NCBI GenBank assembly: GCA_024228935.1
Contig: JAAESX010000213.1
Span: forward strand, 1-64,000
Direction: 5' to 3'
DNA length: 64,000 nt
Origin: Pseudomonadota bacterium
Lineage (GTDB): Bacteria; Myxococcota_A; UBA796; CAJQPC01
The notes beneath the pieces were generated by a model. It saw only the letters and a list, made by a program, of their open reading frames with translations, did not search any database and was not told where the DNA came from. Every line of letters begins with the position of its first letter. Within the stretch, counting starts at the first letter, position 1. Positions 1 to 9,407 of this stretch are shown here, piece after piece. Position numbers and translations under genes: made by a program.

Positions 1-1215
1 CCTCCTCTGCTGTGGTACCTGGGAATCTGCCGGCCCGAGTGGATCCTGGCGGACCTGGACCACGACGCCGCCTACGAGAGCGAGTGGAAGCAGGGAAACA
101 AGCCGCTGCGGGCGCTCCGGGCCGCCATGGAGCGAAACCGTGGGGGCATCCCGGTACCCGAGGTCGAGAAGCCCACCGGTCTCCGTGCCCGTCTGAAGGC
201 GAAGCTCAAGGGAGCGCTCGAGTCCGGCGCCGACGAGGACCTGGCGAAGATGCCCGCGTACGGCGTCCTACGGGACGAGGCGGTGGAGAAGCGGAAGAAG
301 AAGGTGGACCACACCCTGGCGGTCCGGACCCTGCCCGACGACGAGGGGCGCGAGCACGACGAGTGGGATCAGGCCGCTGGAGCCTGGCGGATCGGCGAGA
401 CGTTCGTCACGACCCCAGTGGGCAACACCGGACCGGTGTCGGGCTACGAGCGCGTGCTCGATGCCAACGGCGGCGCCATCAAGCGCATCCGGCGGCGCTT
501 CGAGGCGCTCCGGCAGCAGGAGCGCTGGGAGGGCGGCCTGGCGGACGGACCGGAGATCGACCTGGACCGCGCCATCGTGGCCTGGAGCGACATCCAGGCC
601 GGCCAGCAGCCGAAGCAGGACTTCTACAAGCGGTTCGTCCGGCGGCGCGAGGCGGTCTGTGTCCTGACGCTCGTCGACCAGTCCGGCTCGACCCAGGGGC
701 GGGTGCTCGCCGCTCAGCAAGAGGCTGTGGTCCTGTTCGCCGAGGGCCTCAAGACCCTGGGCGTCCCGCACGCGTTCCACGGCTTCAACGGCAGCCATGC
801 CCGCGACATCAAGCTCCACCGCCTGAAGGGGTTCGACGAGGGCTACGACGACGACGTCCGCCGGCGCCTGGGCAACCTGCGGGCCGAAGGCGCGACCCGC
901 CTGGGCGCGGTCCTCCGCCATGCCTGCTGGATGCTCGAGCAGCGACCGGAGCCACGTCGGGTCCTGCTCCTGCTCTCGGACGGCAAGCCCGAGGACCGGC
1001 ACGGCTACCGCGGTGAGTACGGCGTCTTCGACAGCGCCGTCGCGGCCCAGGCCTGCACCCGGTCGGGCGTCCACCTCCACTGCATCAGCATGGACGGACG
1101 CGACGACGCAGCGGAGTACCTCCGGCCCATCTTCGGGGCCGGGCGGTATCTCCAGCTGCGTCGTGTCGAGGAACTCCCGGAACGCCTGCCAGAGGTGTTC
1201 CAGGGGCTGCTCTAG
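1..1215 (+). CDS. NorD-like VWA-domain protein, 5' end outside the window
   Basis: The frame is open from base 1, so the N-terminus lies upstream. The first ATG in view (base 127) is unlikely to be the true start, because the codons before it read as normal protein. The C-terminal half is a von Willebrand A domain with a MIDAS motif D-Q-S-G-S just after base 670 and a later LLSDGKP strand. A basic block (KRIRRRFEAL) before it matches the equivalent block of the NorD-like protein at 6033-8426. NorD-type proteins work with MoxR/NorQ AAA+ ATPases to mature or activate metalloenzymes or complexes. This copy is convergent with the AgmX-like gene, with 13 bp between the stops. Family assignment is firm; the substrate is unknown. 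Confidence 0.85.
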   Translation, partial: PPLLWYLGICRPEWILADLDHDAAYESEWKQGNKPLRALRAAMERNRGGIPVPEVEKPTGLRARLKAKLKGALESGADEDLAKMPAYGVLRDEAVEKRKKKVDHTLAVRTLPDDEGREHDEWDQAAGAWRIGETFVTTPVGNTGPVSGYERVLDANGGAIKRIRRRFEALRQQERWEGGLADGPEIDLDRAIVAWSDIQAGQQPKQDFYKRFVRRREAVCVLTLVDQSGSTQGRVLAAQQEAVVLFAEGLKTLGVPHAFHGFNGSHARDIKLHRLKGFDEGYDDDVRRRLGNLRAEGATRLGAVLRHACWMLEQRPEPRRVLLLLSDGKPEDRHGYRGEYGVFDSAVAAQACTRSGVHLHCISMDGRDDAAEYLRPIFGAGRYLQLRRVEELPERLPEVFQGLL

Positions 1216-1228
1216 CCACCCGGGCGTC

Positions 1229-2605
1229 TCAGCCCGGGGCGAAGAGGAACGGGTAGCTCACGATGACGATGCCGCCGCCCAGGGGCTCGGGGTACTGCAG
1301 CTTCATCATGGTGTTGTTGAGGCAGCTCTCGACGGCCTTGTTGCCCATCGAGCTCGCCTTGGTCTGGCTCGCCGACACCTCGCCCTTCGGCGTGATGGTG
1401 AACTTGAGGCTGACCTTGCCGCCCAGGCCCGGGTCCTTCGTGAGCTCGCGCTGGTAGCAGTAGCGGAACTGGTTCAGGTGCCGCTTGATGACCGCGTCGA
1501 TCTGCGAGCGGTCCATGCTGCCCATCACGATGCTCTCGCTGGAGAGCCGCACGCTGCCTTCGCTCTTCACACCCAGGACGCCGTCACCGAAGTCCCGGGC
1601 GTCCTGACCGAAGCCGTCCAGGCCCAGGCCACCGCCGTCGTGCGCAGTACCGCCGCCGCCGATGCTGTCGCCACGCGAGCTGAGCCCGCCGGTTCCCATC
1701 TGGACGCCCTTGGCGCCGATCAGGCCACCCAGTCCGTCCGTGATGCCACCCGAGAGCGCGCCCGAGTCGAGCCCGGCCTGCGAGCCGACGGTGTCCCACA
1801 CGCCCATGATCCCGGCGGTGCTGGCGACCTCGCGGTCCTCACGCTCGGCCCGTCCACCCCGTGCGATCTCCATGAGCGCATCCCTGGCGCCGCGCTTGCC
1901 TTCCTTCCGCTTGGCGCGCTTGCCCTCGCGGGTGACCGTCTCCTTCTTCTCGATCTGCTTGACCTCGGGCTTCGGCGGGGCCTCGATGAGGACGTTCGCG
2001 AAGCGATCCGGGACCTCGTTGATGCCCTGGCTCATGGCCGGTTCGCTGGTGAAGGCGACGACCGCGAGCATGGCGGCGGCGAAGGCGGAGAACCCGAGCG
2101 TGCCGATGAGCGGCAGGTCGAAGGACGTGTCCGCCTTGGGCGAGCGGCGGCCCGGCTGGGTGAGACGAGCCACGTACGTGATGGGCCCGATCTGGACGAC
2201 GACCTGGTCTTCGGGGGCGACGTCGAAGCGACGGATGCCCTCGGCGTCCTCGACGCCCTTGTCGGCGAGCGAGGTGCTGGCGCTCCAGTCCTTGCTGATG
2301 GCGCAGGCCAGTCGCCCGTCTTCCACGCGGAAGAGCTCGAAGGGCTCGTGGACCGGCAGGTTCTCGAGCGGCATCGGGAAGTCCGCGCTGCCGATGAGCA
2401 CGCTCCCGGTCTCGGCGTCCAGGTGACGAACGTCCAGGAGCGTCGGGCCCCAGACGGCAGCGATCTCCAGGACGAGAGCGGCCTTGGTGTCGAGGCCCAT
2501 GTCGCCGCGCCCCGCGCCACTTGCAGTGACGGCGGCCATCGGGTCGTTCGAGTTCAGCAGGTTCATTTCATGCGAGCGCAGCTCGCCCTTGGTGCGCAGA
2601 TCCAT
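1229..2605 (-). CDS. AgmX/PglI C-terminal domain protein (gliding-motility/TonB-like)
   Basis: 458 residues from an ATG preceded by GGAGG at 5-6 nt; a frame-compatible ATG 36 bases upstream lacks this site. Order: N-terminal beta-rich region (about 30-170), one transmembrane helix near residue 190 (LPLIGTLGFSAFAAAMLAVV), a charged Lys/Glu linker, a Gly-rich stretch, and a C-terminal AgmX/PglI domain. In that domain the core is IDAVIKRHLNQFRYCYQ with a second conserved cysteine near ESCL. This architecture resembles the TonB/energizer-like proteins of Myxococcota gliding machinery, anchored in the inner membrane and reaching into the periplasm. No other motility gene is adjacent, so a role in motility is only inferred. 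Confidence 0.8.
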   Translation of the reverse strand: MDLRTKGELRSHEMNLLNSNDPMAAVTASGAGRGDMGLDTKAALVLEIAAVWGPTLLDVRHLDAETGSVLIGSADFPMPLENLPVHEPFELFRVEDGRLACAISKDWSASTSLADKGVEDAEGIRRFDVAPEDQVVVQIGPITYVARLTQPGRRSPKADTSFDLPLIGTLGFSAFAAAMLAVVAFTSEPAMSQGINEVPDRFANVLIEAPPKPEVKQIEKKETVTREGKRAKRKEGKRGARDALMEIARGGRAEREDREVASTAGIMGVWDTVGSQAGLDSGALSGGITDGLGGLIGAKGVQMGTGGLSSRGDSIGGGGTAHDGGGLGLDGFGQDARDFGDGVLGVKSEGSVRLSSESIVMGSMDRSQIDAVIKRHLNQFRYCYQRELTKDPGLGGKVSLKFTITPKGEVSASQTKASSMGNKAVESCLNNTMMKLQYPEPLGGGIVIVSYPFLFAPG

Positions 2606-2737
2606 CACGCCCTCCACCGGGTGTGTTCGAGGTTTGTGCACCCGCGTCAGCCCACCTCCCTGGCCTTGGGAAGCGGACGTCTCAGCGGGTACAGAAGCTC
2701 AGACCGCGTCCCCCCGGACCGGTTCGTCAACGGACTG

Positions 2738-5296
2738 TCAGACGTCGATCACGGCCTCTCGCGCGCGGGGGCGGAGGTTGTAGTCGCTGGACATCGCTGC
2801 CCCGTAGGCGCCGGCGTTTGCGACCAGGAGCACGTCGCCTTCACATGTGTCGGGCAGGACCCGAGCGTGCCCCAGGACGTCCCCCGTCTCACAGATCGGG
2901 CCGACCACATCCGCGATCATCTGCCCGGAATCGTTCCGCTTCGACAGGTTCAGGATCTCGTGCCGCGCGCCGTACAGCGCCGGACGAACCAGGGTGTTCA
3001 TGCCCGCGTCGACGCCGACGTAGTGGCGCTCGCCCTTGGACTTCACCTGGCTCACGCGGGTCAGCAGGACCCCGGCCTCGCTGACCAGGAAGCGCCCCGG
3101 CTCGATCCAGAGTTCGACGCCCGGCCAGGCCTTGCGGACCTCGCCCAGGCCGTGGTCGAAGGCCGCGAGATCGAACGGCTTCTGCCCCGCACGCTCGGGC
3201 ACGGGCAGCCCGCCACCCACGTCCAGCGCGGTGACGTCGGGAAAGCGCGCGCTGACCTCGCCGAGGAAGACCGCCAGGTCCCGCCAGCGCGTCGGCACCT
3301 TCATGCCGCTACCCGCGTGAGCGTGGAGTCCGACGACGCGCACGCCCAGCTCACGCGTCAGGCGCTCGAGCTCGTCGAGCTCCTCGGGTGGGACGCCGAA
3401 CTTCGAGCGCGCTCCCGCGGTCACGACGTGGCGGTGATGTCCCCCACCCCGCCCGGGATCCAGGCGGACCAGGACCTCGCGTCCCTTGAACACCGAGGGC
3501 CAGGCCGTGAGCGGGTAGATGCTGTCAAGCGTGACCCGGGAGCCGGCGGCGAAGCCTGCCTCGTACTCGGCGGCGGGGGCGAAGTTGGGCGTGAACAGGA
3601 CGGGGGCAGCCGGCGCGACCTGGGCCACGTGCGCCAGCTCGCCGGGGGACACGCACTCCAGACCGACGCCGCAGGCGACCAGCCGCCGAAGCACATCCGG
3701 GTGCGGGTTCGCCTTCACGGCGTACCAGACCTGATCGACATTGTTGAGCGAGACCAGCTGGTTGGCGCGTTCGTCCAGAACCGAGGCGGCGTAGACGTAG
3801 GCCGGCGTCCCGAGCTCGGCTTCGGCCAGCAAGCGGTCGGCGTGGCGGTCCCACCAGCCCTCGAGCGGGGCGTCCAGCGCCTCGCCGGCGAACAGCTGCT
3901 CCCAGGACGGGCCGAACACCGGGTCCGTCGTCTCCTTGAAGAGCTGGGCGTGGAGGTCGCGCAACAGCGGCGCCGCGTCCTGCTCGTCGACGACGAACGT
4001 CAGGTTCAGGTCGCTGGCGGCCTGGCTCATCATGTGGACGTGGCGGTCCTCGAACCGCTCCATCGCCCCGCCGAGTCGGTGGAGGATGGCGCGGATCCGG
4101 CGCCCGACCAGGCTCACGCTCGCGGCGGGCAGGATGAGGCGCGGCGTACAGACAGCCGACAGATCAGCCAGCAGCGCGTCCAACCGGTCGTTCTCGAGCG
4201 TGTTCGCCGAGGGGTCGAGCGAGACGGTGACATTGGTCTCGCTCGTGGCGACCAGATCGACGGACAGGTGGTGCCGCGCGAACAGCTCGAAGACGCGCGC
4301 CAGGAAGCCCACCTGCTGCCACATACCGACGGTGTCCATGCTGACCAGCACGATGCCCTTGCGAGCGGACAACGCCTTCACCTGGGGCCGCCCGGACGAA
4401 GCCTCGGCGCTGATGACGGTGCCCTCCATGTCCGGCGCGGGCGTGCACTTGATGTGGAGCGGGATGCCGTGGGCACGGACCGGCGGGAGGCAGCGCGGGT
4501 GCAGGACCTTGGCGCCCATCGTCGCGAGCTCCTGGGCCTCGTCGTAGTCCAGCTGGCGCAGCAGCCGAGCCTCCGGCACCTGGCGGGGGTCCGCCGTGAA
4601 CATCCCGGACACGTCCGTCCAGATCTCCAGACGCGACGCCTGGAGCTGTGCGGCCAGCGTGGCGGCGGACGTGTCGCTGCCCCCCCGACCGAGCAGCACG
4701 GTGTCCCCTTGCGGGTCGCGGGCGATGAAGCCCTGCGTGACCACGACGCCGTCGAGCGACTCGAACAGGTCCATCAGCTCGGGCCGCGGGTCGAACGCGA
4801 CCTGGGCCGAGGCGTACCGCCGGTCGGACGCCTCCTCCGAGACGGCCTGAAGCAGCGAGCGGGCGTCCTGCCAGGTGCTCGTGATGCCTTCGCGAGAGAG
4901 CCATGCCGCACCGAGCCGGGTGGACATCAGCTCGCCGGCTGACAGGATGCGGGCGTGCAGGCGCGGGCTCACCTCGCCGACGAGGCGCGCTCCCTGGGCC
5001 AGCCGGTCCAGGTCGCCCAGCAGCTCGCCCAGGTGCTCTTCGGGCTCGAGCCCCAGCGCCGAAGCCTGCTCGACGTGGCGGGTGCGCAGGAAGGCAAGCT
5101 CATCGGCCCCATCCCGTCCCGCCGCCAGCTCGGCGGAGAGCCGCACGAGGGCGTCGCTGACCCTGGAGAACGCCGAGCAGACGACCACCGGGCGCACGCC
5201 TTCCGCCAGACGCGCGCGCAACACGCCGGCGATGGTGCGCCAGTTGGCCTCGGAGGTGACGCTCGTCCCACCGAACTTCAGGACGACCCAGGGCAT
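2738..5296 (-). CDS. bifunctional aspartate kinase / diaminopimelate decarboxylase
   Basis: 852 residues from the ATG at 5296 (GGAGG 5 nt upstream). This start gives MPWVVLKFGGTSV, the canonical N-terminus of aspartokinase; the 50 extra codons upstream are rejected. The N-terminal half is aspartate kinase with regulatory ACT-type sequence. The C-terminal half is the PLP-dependent decarboxylase: YAVKANPH holds the Schiff-base lysine, there is a Gly-rich phosphate loop, and CETGDVLG carries the active-site Cys-Glu. The protein thus joins the first and last steps of the aspartate-to-lysine route (aspartyl phosphate formation; meso-DAP to lysine), a known fusion in some bacteria. The dapA/B/D/E/F steps are not in the window. 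End-product feedback through the ACT region is likely from family knowledge. Confidence 0.93.
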   Translation of the reverse strand: MPWVVLKFGGTSVTSEANWRTIAGVLRARLAEGVRPVVVCSAFSRVSDALVRLSAELAAGRDGADELAFLRTRHVEQASALGLEPEEHLGELLGDLDRLAQGARLVGEVSPRLHARILSAGELMSTRLGAAWLSREGITSTWQDARSLLQAVSEEASDRRYASAQVAFDPRPELMDLFESLDGVVVTQGFIARDPQGDTVLLGRGGSDTSAATLAAQLQASRLEIWTDVSGMFTADPRQVPEARLLRQLDYDEAQELATMGAKVLHPRCLPPVRAHGIPLHIKCTPAPDMEGTVISAEASSGRPQVKALSARKGIVLVSMDTVGMWQQVGFLARVFELFARHHLSVDLVATSETNVTVSLDPSANTLENDRLDALLADLSAVCTPRLILPAASVSLVGRRIRAILHRLGGAMERFEDRHVHMMSQAASDLNLTFVVDEQDAAPLLRDLHAQLFKETTDPVFGPSWEQLFAGEALDAPLEGWWDRHADRLLAEAELGTPAYVYAASVLDERANQLVSLNNVDQVWYAVKANPHPDVLRRLVACGVGLECVSPGELAHVAQVAPAAPVLFTPNFAPAAEYEAGFAAGSRVTLDSIYPLTAWPSVFKGREVLVRLDPGRGGGHHRHVVTAGARSKFGVPPEELDELERLTRELGVRVVGLHAHAGSGMKVPTRWRDLAVFLGEVSARFPDVTALDVGGGLPVPERAGQKPFDLAAFDHGLGEVRKAWPGVELWIEPGRFLVSEAGVLLTRVSQVKSKGERHYVGVDAGMNTLVRPALYGARHEILNLSKRNDSGQMIADVVGPICETGDVLGHARVLPDTCEGDVLLVANAGAYGAAMSSDYNLRPRAREAVIDV

Positions 5297-5373
5297 GTGA
5301 CCTCCTGGCCAGGGCGGATCGGGCTGGTCGGTGGCCGGGCCCTGGTCCCAGCCCCGGTCGTCATCGTCCCAGC

Positions 5374-6030
5374 TCATCCCCCGGCGGGCGTCAGCGTGAC
5401 GTCGATGGTGACCTGGACCGCGTCCTCGACCGAGGCATGGCCGCACTCGACGATGAGCGCCGCCAGCTGATCGCCCAGCCCGAACGAGGCGATGGACAGA
5501 TCGATGGGAGTCTCGGTCAGGAGCTTCGTGTGGCCGGCCGCGTACGTCGTGACGCTCATCGGAACGCTCACGTCGACCGTCTGGCCGTGCAGCGTGATGC
5601 GGCCGTCGACCGTGGCATCCGCTGGCTGACCGACCACGAGGCCGCCTTCGGGCAGCCCCCGCACGGCTGCGAACTCGAACGTGGCCTGGGGGTTGCCCTC
5701 GGCCTCGAAGAAGGTCCGGAGCAGGCGCTCATCGCGGACCTCGTTCCCGCTGTCCCAGCTCGAGACCGGCACGACCACGGCGCCGTCGATGCCGCTCAGC
5801 TGGGCGAAATCGCTCACCTTGAGCTCGCCGGAGACCTGACCGAAGCCACCCGCCACGGGAGCGCCCGGGTCCTCTTCGTTCTTGTTCTTCGTCGAAACGA
5901 CGCCGACGCTGCCCGAGACGGCGACCGTGGCCACCACGGCCTTCGGCGCCGGTGCGGGCTCTGCGACAGGCTCGGGAGGGGGCTCCGCTTCGGGCGCACT
6001 GCCGCAAGCGAGGAACAGGGAGAGAAGCAC
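5374..6030 (-). CDS. YceI-family lipoprotein
   Basis: About 218 residues. The start is set at the GTG at 6030 (GAGG 5 nt upstream); a GTG at 6036 that overlaps the preceding gene's TGA is an alternative. The leader is tiny: MLLSLFLAC, then G-S, a lipobox with no positive n-region. A Pro/Glu/Ala linker follows, then a YceI-like beta-barrel with the typical pattern of subtilis-type YceI lipocalin folds that bind isoprenoid-like or other hydrophobic ligands. It follows the NorD-like gene with start/stop overlap and so belongs to the moxR-norD operon. It may be the exported partner of that operon; this is inference. Confidence 0.8.
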   Translation of the reverse strand: MLLSLFLACGSAPEAEPPPEPVAEPAPAPKAVVATVAVSGSVGVVSTKNKNEEDPGAPVAGGFGQVSGELKVSDFAQLSGIDGAVVVPVSSWDSGNEVRDERLLRTFFEAEGNPQATFEFAAVRGLPEGGLVVGQPADATVDGRITLHGQTVDVSVPMSVTTYAAGHTKLLTETPIDLSIASFGLGDQLAALIVECGHASVEDAVQVTIDVTLTPAGG

Positions 6031-6032
6031 GG

Positions 6033-8426
6033 TCACCTCGTCAGACGCCGATAGATGGTCGGGAGCCGATGTGGCAAAGAGCCCACATCGTCGATGACGA
6101 TGTAACCGACCTCGCCGTAGAGCTCTTCGAGGTACTTCCGAGCGCGCGGATCGACCGTGATGCAGAACGGATGGATGCCGGCGTTTCGCGCCTCTCGCAG
6201 CGCGATGCGGGTGTCGTCGTTGGCGTAGCGGTCGTAGTACTGGTCGCAGCCACAGTCGAGCGGACGCCCATCCGACAGCAGGATGAGGAGCTTGGTGCGG
6301 GCGCGATGCTGCGCGAGCCGGGCGGTGGCGTGGCGGATGGCCGCGCCGTCGCGGTTCTCCATCTTCCACGTGATGCGGCCGATGCGCTCGCGGACGGTGT
6401 CGTCGTACCGGTCGTTGAAGTCCTTGGCGACGTAGAACGCGACGTGCTCGCGGCCGTAGCCCGAGAAGCCCCAGATGGCGCAGGCGTCCCCGATGGCGTC
6501 GACCGCCTCGGCGATCATCACCAACGCCTCCTTCTCGATCTGGATGATGCGCTTGCCGTCCATCCCAGCGTGCGACTCGTTCGTCGAGCTGCTCATGTCG
6601 AGCAGGAATGCGACCGCCACATCCCGCTGGTTTCGCAGGTGTTTGCTGTACACACGGTCCGTGGCCTGGCGCCCGGCGCGTCGTGACACCCGCGAGTCGA
6701 TGACCCGGTCCAGGTCCAACTCATCGCCATCCGGCCACCCGCGGGTCCGCTTCAACTCTTCGGGTCGAAGTGCTTGGAATCGCCGGCGAAGCCGCCGGAT
6801 CTCGTTTCCGTACTCGTCCAGGACGTCGGTGACGAACTGGCGGTCGCCCGGAGGCAGCGTGTGCTCGCGAACGCGGACCCAGGACGGCTTGTAGTCTTCG
6901 ATGGCGACGTCCCACTCGGGGTAGTTGAACGAGCGCGCGTTGGGGTCCTCCTCGAGCTCAAGCGGACCCGAGAACCGCGTGGTGTGGACCATCTGCGGTT
7001 CCTGGTCGGTCTCAGGCTGCTCGACCTCGCCCCCCTCGACGCCGGGCATGCGCTCGAGGAACGCGATCATCTCGTCGTAGCTGCTGTCGTCGGTCTTCCC
7101 GCGCTCGTGCTGCTGCATCGCCTTGCGGATCTCGGAGATGGTGGCCTCGATGCCGGCCTCCTCCATGTCCTCGCGCATGTCGCGGGCCGCCTCGTCTTGG
7201 GCCCGCTCCGAGTCTCCGAGCGCTTCCGGGCGGATGGCCGAGCCGAGCGCGCTGTCCTCGAGGCCCTCGTAGGCGCCCTCCCCCTCGTCGTCGGCCGGCA
7301 CGTCGCCAGGCATCTCCGGGCGCTCGTTCTGCCGCTTCTTCCCGCTCCCGCGCGTGGGGCCCGGGCCCTTCAGGTCCTCGGGCTTCACCTTCACGAGGAG
7401 CGCATCGGCGAGCGGGTAGAGCTCGGGCACCAGCGCGGCGACCTGGCCCACGGTGGCGTCGGTGGTCGTCAGCGGCTCGATCAGCTCCCACGCAGCCTCG
7501 AGAGCCTGGCCGACCTCGCCCTCGAGGGTCGGTTCCTGACCCCAGACCTTGCGCAGGAGCCCCTCGACCAGGGCCTCGGCGGGGGCGAGCTCCGCCAGGT
7601 CTGGGCGCTCGGCGAGCTCGTCGGGACGCAGCTGGGCGATGTCACGAGCCAGCCCCGGGTACGTCCGCACCATGCGCGACTCGACGCGGGCGTCCTCGAC
7701 CACCTGGAACAGGTCGCGAGCCAGGCTCTTGTTCGGGAACGCACGGAACAGCCGCTCGAGGTCGGACTCGTCGCGCATGATGTCGGGCCAGGTACCTGGA
7801 ACCGTTCGGAGATCCAGGTCGAACGTGCCGAACTCCAGGTACGCCGCAGTCCGCGCGGTCAGCACGCGGAAGACGGTGAAGTCGCGGTCGTCGCCGTACC
7901 GGTCGACCCGCTCTGGCAGGTAGAGATGCCGCCCCTCGGAGAACGCTCTCATCTTGGGGCCGGGCGGGATGGGACGGACCTGGACGTCCTCGCCGCAGTG
8001 CGCCCGGGCGTACAGCGCCAGGGTCCGGCTCACCTCCTTCAGCGGCAGCCCCATGACGAGGCGCTCGAGGTGCTTCTGCGAGGCGCTCGATTCGCGCCGC
8101 AGGAACGACTCGGCGACGGCAGAGCTGTCCTCGTGCAGGTCGAGGCCGCTGCCCAGGAAGCGGGCCAGGGCTGCTCCCGACAGCGACTCCATCAGCTCGG
8201 GCAGGTTGCGGGCGACCATGCTCGCGGCCTGGGGACGCTCGGTCACGACCAGGGTCACGAGCCGCAGGTACTCGCCGCGGGCGCCGGTCTCGACGCGGGC
8301 CAGGTGCTCGGGGATCTGCCCGGCCATCACGCGACCCAGGCGCCCTTCGGCCTGGGCGGCTCGCAGGACGAGGGTGGTGTAGCGCTCGCCCAGCTCGGGC
8401 CCGAGGGTGTCCTCGACCGGGCCCAC
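6033..8426 (-). CDS. NorD-like VWA-domain protein, partner of the adjacent MoxR/NorQ ATPase
   Basis: 797 residues from the GTG at 8426. The C-terminal third is a VWA domain with MIDAS D-M-S-S-S and a LLILLSDGRPLDC strand, preceded by the basic motif RRLRRRFQAL found in NorD proteins. The central part is acidic and low-complexity (about residues 330-480). The reading frame stays open and protein-like for 40 more codons upstream, back to the stop codon of the MoxR gene, but with no ATG, GTG or TTG. The true start could be a CTG at 8546 that overlaps that TGA. NorQ/NorD pairs activate enzymes such as nitric oxide reductase or Rubisco; no such target gene is nearby, so the client is unknown. Confidence 0.88.
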   Translation of the reverse strand: MGPVEDTLGPELGERYTTLVLRAAQAEGRLGRVMAGQIPEHLARVETGARGEYLRLVTLVVTERPQAASMVARNLPELMESLSGAALARFLGSGLDLHEDSSAVAESFLRRESSASQKHLERLVMGLPLKEVSRTLALYARAHCGEDVQVRPIPPGPKMRAFSEGRHLYLPERVDRYGDDRDFTVFRVLTARTAAYLEFGTFDLDLRTVPGTWPDIMRDESDLERLFRAFPNKSLARDLFQVVEDARVESRMVRTYPGLARDIAQLRPDELAERPDLAELAPAEALVEGLLRKVWGQEPTLEGEVGQALEAAWELIEPLTTTDATVGQVAALVPELYPLADALLVKVKPEDLKGPGPTRGSGKKRQNERPEMPGDVPADDEGEGAYEGLEDSALGSAIRPEALGDSERAQDEAARDMREDMEEAGIEATISEIRKAMQQHERGKTDDSSYDEMIAFLERMPGVEGGEVEQPETDQEPQMVHTTRFSGPLELEEDPNARSFNYPEWDVAIEDYKPSWVRVREHTLPPGDRQFVTDVLDEYGNEIRRLRRRFQALRPEELKRTRGWPDGDELDLDRVIDSRVSRRAGRQATDRVYSKHLRNQRDVAVAFLLDMSSSTNESHAGMDGKRIIQIEKEALVMIAEAVDAIGDACAIWGFSGYGREHVAFYVAKDFNDRYDDTVRERIGRITWKMENRDGAAIRHATARLAQHRARTKLLILLSDGRPLDCGCDQYYDRYANDDTRIALREARNAGIHPFCITVDPRARKYLEELYGEVGYIVIDDVGSLPHRLPTIYRRLTR

Positions 8427-8542
8427 GTGACGCAGCCAGCTGCGCAGCGCAGTCCGGTCCGCCCGCGCCAGCTCGGCCGCAGCCCGAGCTCGCGCCGTGA
8501 GGGCCTTCGCCTTCTCGGTGAGGCGCTGTCGCCAGCGAGAGA

Positions 8543-9355
8543 TCAGAAGAAGTCCCGCACGACCTCGAAGATCGACCTCTGCAGATCGGGGTCGTCGGTG
8601 AGCGTCCGCGCGAACGCGACCTCGCAGGCCCGCCGCGGGTCGATGCCGCGCTCCATGAGCCGGGCCGCGTGGATGAGGAGTCGGGTGCTGACCCCTTCCT
8701 CGAGGCCACGGTCAGTCAGGTTGCGCACCTTCTCGGCGGCCGTGACGAGCCGGTCGGCCACATCCGCATCGACGCCGCCTTCCTTCTGGACGATCTGCGT
8801 CTCGACGGCCGCTTCCGGGTAGTCGAAGTCCAGTGAGATGAAGCGCTGCCGCGTCGACTGCTTCAGCTCCTTCAGGACCGACTGGTAGCCGGGGTTGTAG
8901 CTGACCACGAGCATGAAGTCGTCGGGTGCGCCCAGGACGCTCCCCAGCTTGTCGATGGGCAACAGGCGGCGGTCGTCCGTCAGCGGATGGATGACGACCA
9001 GCGTGTCGTTCCGCGCCTCGACGACCTCGTCCAGGTACACGATGGCGCCGTGGCGGACGCCCGCTGTGAGCGGTCCGTCGCACCACACCGTCTCGTCCCC
9101 GAGGATCAGGAACCGCCCGACGAGGTCGGCCGCCGTGAGGTCCTCGTGGCAGGCGACCGTCACCAGCGGGCGGTCCAGGCGGTGCGCCATGTGAGCGACG
9201 AAGCGGGTCTTGCCGCACCCCGTCGGACCCTTCAGGATGACCGGGAGCCCCGCCTGATGGGCGGTCTCGAAGATCTGGACCTCGTCCGAGACCGGCAGGT
9301 ACCAGGGCGCTTCCGCGAGCTCGAAGTCGCTGGCGGGAGGAGTGATCGTGCGCAT
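8543..9355 (-). CDS. MoxR-type AAA+ ATPase (NorQ/CbbQ/NirQ group)
   Basis: 270 residues, the normal length for CbbQ/NirQ/NorQ proteins. Walker A is GPTGCGKT near residue 43, Walker B is IVYLDEV near residue 105, and sensor-1 (VVSYNPGYQS) matches the family's typical N-P-G-Y-Q. It drives ATP-dependent remodelling of a client through a VWA partner. That partner, the NorD-like protein, follows immediately downstream on the same strand, and the YceI lipoprotein closes the operon. The start codon lies 52 bp from the divergent aminotransferase start, so both genes likely share one small promoter region. Confidence 0.92.
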   Translation of the reverse strand: MRTITPPASDFELAEAPWYLPVSDEVQIFETAHQAGLPVILKGPTGCGKTRFVAHMAHRLDRPLVTVACHEDLTAADLVGRFLILGDETVWCDGPLTAGVRHGAIVYLDEVVEARNDTLVVIHPLTDDRRLLPIDKLGSVLGAPDDFMLVVSYNPGYQSVLKELKQSTRQRFISLDFDYPEAAVETQIVQKEGGVDADVADRLVTAAEKVRNLTDRGLEEGVSTRLLIHAARLMERGIDPRRACEVAFARTLTDDPDLQRSIFEVVRDFF

Positions 9356-9407
9356 GGGCGGACGCTACCGCGACCTGACCGGGATAGAGGCGAGCCCTGG
9401 AGGATTC

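Noticed and set aside
920..4942. Very long open frame (1340 codons) on the plus strand
   Set aside because: It runs opposite two clear genes (AgmX-like and the lysine fusion) and has no recognisable domain; long antisense frames are expected at this GC content.
5297..5446. Fifty extra codons upstream of the aspartokinase start
   Set aside because: The ATG at 5296 has GGAGG and gives the canonical VLKFGGTS N-terminus.
6030..6369. N-terminal extension of the YceI lipoprotein frame
   Set aside because: It is a shadow of the NorD-like gene, Arg/His-rich, and the short lipoprotein leader at 6030 is sufficient.
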